A stretch of DNA of 9,407 nt from the NCBI GenBank assembly GCA_945860255.1, contig CAMAQI010000080.1:1-9407 (forward strand), given 5' to 3'. The first letter of the stretch is position 1. Every line of letters begins with the position of its first letter. The translations under genes were made by a program, and so were the position numbers. Shown one piece after another: positions 6,914-9,407 of this stretch. This DNA is from Methylacidiphilum caldifontis (lineage in GTDB: Bacteria > Verrucomicrobiota > Verrucomicrobiia > Methylacidiphilales > CAMAQI01). The notes below the pieces were generated by a model. It did no database searches and was not told the origin of the DNA. It was given only the letters and a program-made list of their open reading frames with translations.

Positions 6914-8119
6914 ATGAGAGTTGCCTGGTTCTATGGAAACCCGAATGAAACGGCGACTTTGCTCGGCTGCTTGATGGTCGCCTCGTGGGCCTTTTGGAAT
7001 AAATCAAAAATCGGATTTCGAACACTCCTTGGGTTGAATCTCCTCACAGGAGTCGCCTTAATGGGAACGGCCTCGCGTGGAGGAATCGTTTCGACAGCGA
7101 TGGCGTTATTCTATTTGGGGGCAACTCATGGAGTCCCAAGAGGGCAACGTCGTTGGGTGACGATGATCTCTGTCATCGGGGCGATCGCTCTGCTCTTATC
7201 GCTTTCCGGGGGACGATTTATCAAAGCAGTGCAAGGAGATGCCTCGGTCCAAAATCGGTGGGTGATCTGGAAAGAGGCCCCCCGAATGATGATTGATGCC
7301 CCCCAAGGCTGGGAGAATCCTGCGGAGGCCTTTCATCAGTACTATCAACCGATTGGACGGGGAGAGAACTATCGTCATTTGGTGAACAGTCATTTGACTT
7401 GGCTCGTCTCTTTTTCGTGGGCAGGACGTTTTCTCTATCTTTTGAGTTGGAGCATGGGATTGATTCTTCTCCTGACCCAAGAGGGAAGAGTTCGAGTCGC
7501 AGGAGCGGTTTGGCTCTGCTTTGGACTCAATGCTTTCTTTAGCTCCGTGGCAGAGGAGTGGACCTTGTGGTTGATTCCGAATCTAATGTTACTTTACGCT
7601 TTAACCCGAGAGCAAAGTCATTGGAGAAAGTGGTTTTCAACGGTTAAATTTTTCATTTCCTTTGCGTTCACCTTAACGATTCTTTCAATCATTCTCCTGT
7701 TAGGATTTTCTCGATCCTCTGCGATTCAAAACCAAGGTCACGGAATCGTAGTAATTCAGGGAAAAGGGGAGGCGATTTTCTTAGATCAACCGCAGAAATC
7801 GGTGCTCGGAGATAAATGGGGACATCAACTCCGAGCCTCTGGTCAACATTGGGTAGTCGGAAGAGGGGGAAATAAAACAATCTGCATCGGGGAGGGGAAT
7901 TGGCAGGGAGTAGAGGAGGGGATTTGGCTGAACCCTATCGCAATTCCTGATCCTGCGAAACCGCTTCCAGTCCAGGGAGTGATTTGGATGGGGGAATACT
8001 TTCAACCCTCACGCCAAGCCGATTGGCAACGATGGATTCAAGCTCATCCGGGCTGGAGTTTGAAGATCGTGGAGGGAGCAAGAGACTATTTGCCAAATTG
8101 GATTCACGAAACTGAGTGA
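6914..8119 (+). CDS. Short O-antigen ligase/polymerase-like (Wzy_C-type) membrane protein with an unassigned C-terminal domain
   Basis: The product has 401 residues. It opens directly with GNPNETATLLGCL, which corresponds to the mid-protein NPN segment of O-antigen ligases and polymerases. Then come a helix pair, the hallmark TASRGG (53-57), a helix around 83-97, and an extracytoplasmic loop with QNRWVIWKEAPRMMIDAP near 113-130. VNSHLTWLVSFSWAG near 158-171 corresponds to the family's H-N/S-x-(Y/L) loop before a helix. Further helices lie at about 172-188, 196-212, 216-231 and 246-265. Family members usually have several more helices before the NPN segment, so the N-terminal half appears to be missing. 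Residues from about 270 form a soluble tail (IVVIQGKGEAIFLD ... HPGWSLKIVEG) that I do not recognise. The protein would act on lipid-linked glycans at the membrane. The family call rests on motifs read by eye. Confidence 0.6.
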   Translation: MRVAWFYGNPNETATLLGCLMVASWAFWNKSKIGFRTLLGLNLLTGVALMGTASRGGIVSTAMALFYLGATHGVPRGQRRWVTMISVIGAIALLLSLSGGRFIKAVQGDASVQNRWVIWKEAPRMMIDAPQGWENPAEAFHQYYQPIGRGENYRHLVNSHLTWLVSFSWAGRFLYLLSWSMGLILLLTQEGRVRVAGAVWLCFGLNAFFSSVAEEWTLWLIPNLMLLYALTREQSHWRKWFSTVKFFISFAFTLTILSIILLLGFSRSSAIQNQGHGIVVIQGKGEAIFLDQPQKSVLGDKWGHQLRASGQHWVVGRGGNKTICIGEGNWQGVEEGIWLNPIAIPDPAKPLPVQGVIWMGEYFQPSRQADWQRWIQAHPGWSLKIVEGARDYLPNWIHETE

Positions 8120-8219
8120 TTCAATAGAGAAACAGAAAAGTAAAAGAGCCACATCCTCAATCCCTTCTCGATCTTCAAAGAGATGTTGCAGAAATTGAAA
8201 AACTCCTTAAATTAAGGAT

Positions 8220-8468
8220 ATGGTTGCAACCGCCTACCGTTATATCGTGAAAACCTCAGTTGTCCGAGGAGGTAATCCTGTAGTTGAAGAGACACGTATC
8301 GGAGTTCATGACGTGATTGGATTACTCCAAAACGGGGAAACAGTGGATACCGTTTGTTCCTCTCTTCCTCAACTCACCAAAGCCCAAGTCTACGAATGTT
8401 TATCCTATTATGAAGACCATCGGGGTGAAATAGATTTATTGGTTGCCCGTCAAATGTCTCATCCATGA
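8220..8468 (+). CDS. DUF433 family protein, antitoxin-like
   Basis: The 82 residues match the DUF433 pattern. There is a short strand YRYIVKTSVVRGGNPVV, the signature E-E-T-R-I-G-V-H-D-V-I (family: G-T-R-I-x-V-x-D-I), then LLQNGETVDTVCSSLPQLTKAQVYECLSYYEDHRGEID, the small helical half with the conserved L-T-x-x-x-V. DUF433 proteins are small DNA-binding-like antitoxins, usually encoded just before a DUF5615 PIN-like nuclease toxin. That holds here: the stop TGA overlaps the ATG of a broken DUF5615-like frame. AAGG stands only two bases from the start codon, too close for an ordinary ribosome site. The antitoxin frame is intact while the toxin is not, so the protein may persist as an orphan or be decaying. 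The family call is firm, the function is inferred. Confidence 0.9.
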   Translation: MVATAYRYIVKTSVVRGGNPVVEETRIGVHDVIGLLQNGETVDTVCSSLPQLTKAQVYECLSYYEDHRGEIDLLVARQMSHP

Positions 8469-8558
8469 CATTTCTTTTAGACCAAGACGTCTGCACTCGT
8501 TAAGCTTTTAGATGCCTCAGGAGAGACAGGAATTTGTGGTAATATCAATTTCGCCTAG
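8465..8558 (+). pseudogene. Truncated and frameshifted DUF5615-like toxin remnant
   Basis: The ATG at 8465 overlaps the DUF433 stop as ATGA. It encodes MTFLLDQDVCTR and then TAA (8501-8503). FLLD-Q/E is the conserved N-terminus of DUF5615 PIN-like toxins, holding the first catalytic aspartate. A shift of one base at about 8499 restores the frame as VKLLDASGETGICGN up to TAG at 8556-8558, where VKLL fits the expected next helix. The family normally runs for about 110 residues; nothing recognisable follows. One frameshift plus a large 3' deletion explains what is seen. The remnant cannot give a working nuclease. Confidence 0.62.
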
Positions 8559-8569
8559 TAATTAGCGAA
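8550..8569 (+). terminator. Weak hairpin, possible terminator of the DUF433 unit
   Basis: TTCGC(C)TA and TAGCGAA pair as a 7-base stem with one bulged C around the loop GTAAT. A short TTTT follows several bases later (8577-8580). It lies just after the toxin remnant. The U tract is poor, so the call is tentative. Confidence 0.25.
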
Positions 8570-8708
8570 GAATGGCTTTTAAAACTGGTTTGAAATGCAT
8601 TTAAGCTATTTTGCTTTTAGGCTATCGAGCTATCAAGCGATCTAACCACTCTAACCACTCCCACACAGACCGTCGCAGAAACGTTACAGAATTTATTTAC
8701 TTTTCCAG
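8559..8708. other. Non-coding spacer with short tandem repeats
   Basis: No convincing reading frame is visible. Three imperfect 8-base units stand in a row (GCTATCGA 8621, GCTATCAA 8629, GCGATCTA 8637). They run into two perfect copies of TCTAACCAC (8641-8649, 8650-8658). The stretch follows the toxin remnant and could be scar sequence. No insertion-sequence ends were found. Confidence 0.5.
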
Positions 8709-8740
8709 TTGACGTCCCCCCCCCCCCCCTAGTCTAGAAA
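8709..8740 (+). promoter_or_regulatory. Candidate promoter with a 14-C tract in its spacer
   Basis: TTGACG (8709-8714) is a 5-of-6 -35 hexamer. After one T, fourteen C residues fill 8716-8729. Three -10 candidates follow: TAGTCT (8730, spacer 15, 3 of 6), TCTAGA (8733, spacer 18, 3 of 6) and TAGAAA (8735, spacer 20, 4 of 6). None of the two better-spaced options is strong, so output should depend on the number of C residues. Gaining two C puts TAGTCT at the ideal 17, and losing three does the same for TAGAAA. The first downstream gene starts at 8751. Confidence 0.5.
8716..8729 (+). repeat. Homopolymer of 14 C
   Basis: This is an uninterrupted run of 14 C residues, by far the longest homopolymer in the window. 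Tracts this long mutate quickly by slipped-strand mispairing and are also prone to sequencing error, so the exact length given may not be fixed. Confidence 0.93.
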
Positions 8741-8750
8741 TTGCCGCAAT

Positions 8751-8924
8751 ATGAAAAAAGTTACACAGACCATTCTAGGGGTATTCCTCATCTCCCTTGC
8801 CCCTTTGTTTTCACAAGGTTGTCCATCAGCTGATGCTCCTGGCGGTGGTGCTGGTGAAAAAGAGAAAACATCCGTGACTCAACCCGTTAAGTCCTCTTCC
8901 CCAAAAAAAGTCAAAGCGAAGTAG
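8751..8924 (+). CDS. Small secreted protein or lipoprotein, 57 residues
   Basis: The frame runs from ATG 8751 to TAG 8922-8924. It begins MKKVTQ, followed by the hydrophobic TILGVFLISLAPLF, a standard signal peptide. SQGC at residues 21-24 could be a degenerate lipobox with Cys24 as the lipidated residue, though position -3 is Ser where Leu is usual. Signal peptidase I cleavage in the same place is the alternative. The mature part is only 30-35 residues, rich in Gly, Ser, Lys and Pro (APGGGAGEKEK ... SSSPKKVKAK), basic at the end and probably unstructured. No family is recognised. No Shine-Dalgarno is visible, and the start lies 22 bases after the poly-C tract. It is followed, 48 bases later, by the RHS-like gene, with which it may share a transcript. 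Confidence 0.6.
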   Translation: MKKVTQTILGVFLISLAPLFSQGCPSADAPGGGAGEKEKTSVTQPVKSSSPKKVKAK

Positions 8925-8972
8925 TTCTTCCCTATCCCTATCCTTTTCTAAAAATTTAAAAACCGTTCTCTT

Positions 8973-9407
8973 ATGAAAAAACCGATCTTCCTCCTTCTTT
9001 CCTTGGGATTGACTCTCTTTCCGTTGCTCTCCCGTCCCGTCGATCTCTCGGCTCCCGACACTGAACTCGGGGTCTCGACCAAAGATGGTTTTTTAAGTCT
9101 TCACCGAGAGCTCGGAGAGATCGACTTCGGAAAAGAATTAATCCTCCCCTTCCGACTCTTTTTTCAAAGCTCCCCGCAAACGACCTCCGCCTGTTTCGCA
9201 ACCTCCGGTTGGACGATCCCGGTAATGGATAGTAAAACAACGTTTCTTGATGAAAATCGAATCGAGGTCTTTCTTCCCTGTGGAAAAACCACCTACTTCA
9301 TCAAAAATCTTGCTACGGGAAAATTCAAAAGCATCGATGGAGAGTGGGAGGGAACCTACGATCAAACCAAAGAAAAACTTACGATTACCCGGGATGACGG
9401 CTGGGAG
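8973..9407 (+). CDS. Secreted RHS-like protein, N-terminal 145 residues only
   Basis: The frame opens at ATG 8973 with a signal peptide (MKKPIFLLLSLGLTLFPLLS), with a likely cut near residue 20-22, and stays open to the window edge. The visible mature part is rich in beta strands: LILPFRLFFQSS, SGWTIPVMDSKT, IEVFLPCGKTTYFIKN, GEWEGTYDQTKEKLTITRDDGWE. Polar RHS or YD-repeat proteins often begin in this way, with a 'GW-x-(L/I)-P-x-(L/M)-x-S' segment, a 'G-x-x-x-Y-F' segment, and then a 'DGW' turn leading into the repeats. No YD repeat is inside the window, so the family is inferred. Such proteins are usually very large and act at the cell surface or in contact toxicity. No Shine-Dalgarno is visible; the upstream bases are AT-rich. 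Confidence 0.55.
   Translation, partial: MKKPIFLLLSLGLTLFPLLSRPVDLSAPDTELGVSTKDGFLSLHRELGEIDFGKELILPFRLFFQSSPQTTSACFATSGWTIPVMDSKTTFLDENRIEVFLPCGKTTYFIKNLATGKFKSIDGEWEGTYDQTKEKLTITRDDGWE

Noticed and set aside
8663..8771. ACACAGACC occurring twice (8663 and 8763) as a direct repeat or target duplication
   Set aside because: At nine bases, and with the second copy inside a coding sequence, chance is enough; no mobile element lies between the copies.
8931..8955. CCCTAT repeated units and AT-rich run as a promoter for the RHS-like gene
   Set aside because: No -35 and -10 pair with acceptable spacing could be found; co-transcription from the poly-C promoter is the simpler reading.
8971..9365. 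Minus-strand frames opposite the RHS-like gene
   Set aside because: They are Arg- and Ser-rich shadows with no signal peptide or domain, while the plus strand has a clear signal peptide and an open frame to the edge.
1..9407. CRISPR array, tRNA or rRNA genes, complete insertion sequence
   Set aside because: No regularly spaced repeats, cloverleaf-like sequence, rRNA core motif or transposase frame was seen on either strand.

Overview
This is a bacterial chromosome window with moderate base composition (judged by eye) and densely packed genes on both strands. The best guess is a member of the Verrucomicrobiota or a relative in the PVC group. Three things point that way: the lexA operator candidate has the same half-site shape and four-base spacing as the published Verrucomicrobia LexA motif; the protein at the right edge looks like the start of a secreted RHS-like giant protein; and several starts lack a clear Shine-Dalgarno site. 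The placement is tentative, because no rRNA or other lineage marker is present.

Left part (1-3416). A lysyl-tRNA synthetase gene (lysS) and a major facilitator transporter gene that runs off the left edge form a minus-strand pair with 5 bases between them. Divergent from lysS is lexA, the SOS repressor, with a complete latent-protease dyad. Its promoter carries a perfect 18-base palindrome inside the -35/-10 spacer, the natural place for autorepression.

Middle (3417-8119). Between the convergent ends of lexA and a CHASE2-type membrane sensor gene lies an imperfect inverted repeat that contains a (CCTT)5 microsatellite. The CHASE2 protein ends after its last membrane helices and has no output domain of its own. 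Its start overlaps, head to head, the start of a three-gene plus-strand cluster. That cluster encodes two related secreted alpha/beta-hydrolase-like proteins, whose genes overlap by 130 bases, and a short O-antigen ligase/polymerase-like membrane protein with an unassigned C-terminal domain. The third gene is translationally coupled through an excellent Shine-Dalgarno site. The set suggests envelope glycan or surface polymer work, but no substrate can be read from the sequence.

Right part (8120-9407). A DUF433 antitoxin-like gene overlaps by ATGA the start of a DUF5615-like toxin gene that is broken after about 12 codons, so this is a decayed toxin-antitoxin pair. After a short repeat-bearing spacer, a run of 14 C residues sits between a good -35 hexamer and several possible -10 hexamers, just upstream of a 57-residue secreted protein and the RHS-like gene. 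This layout resembles a slipped-strand, phase-variable promoter and is the most interesting single signal in the window.
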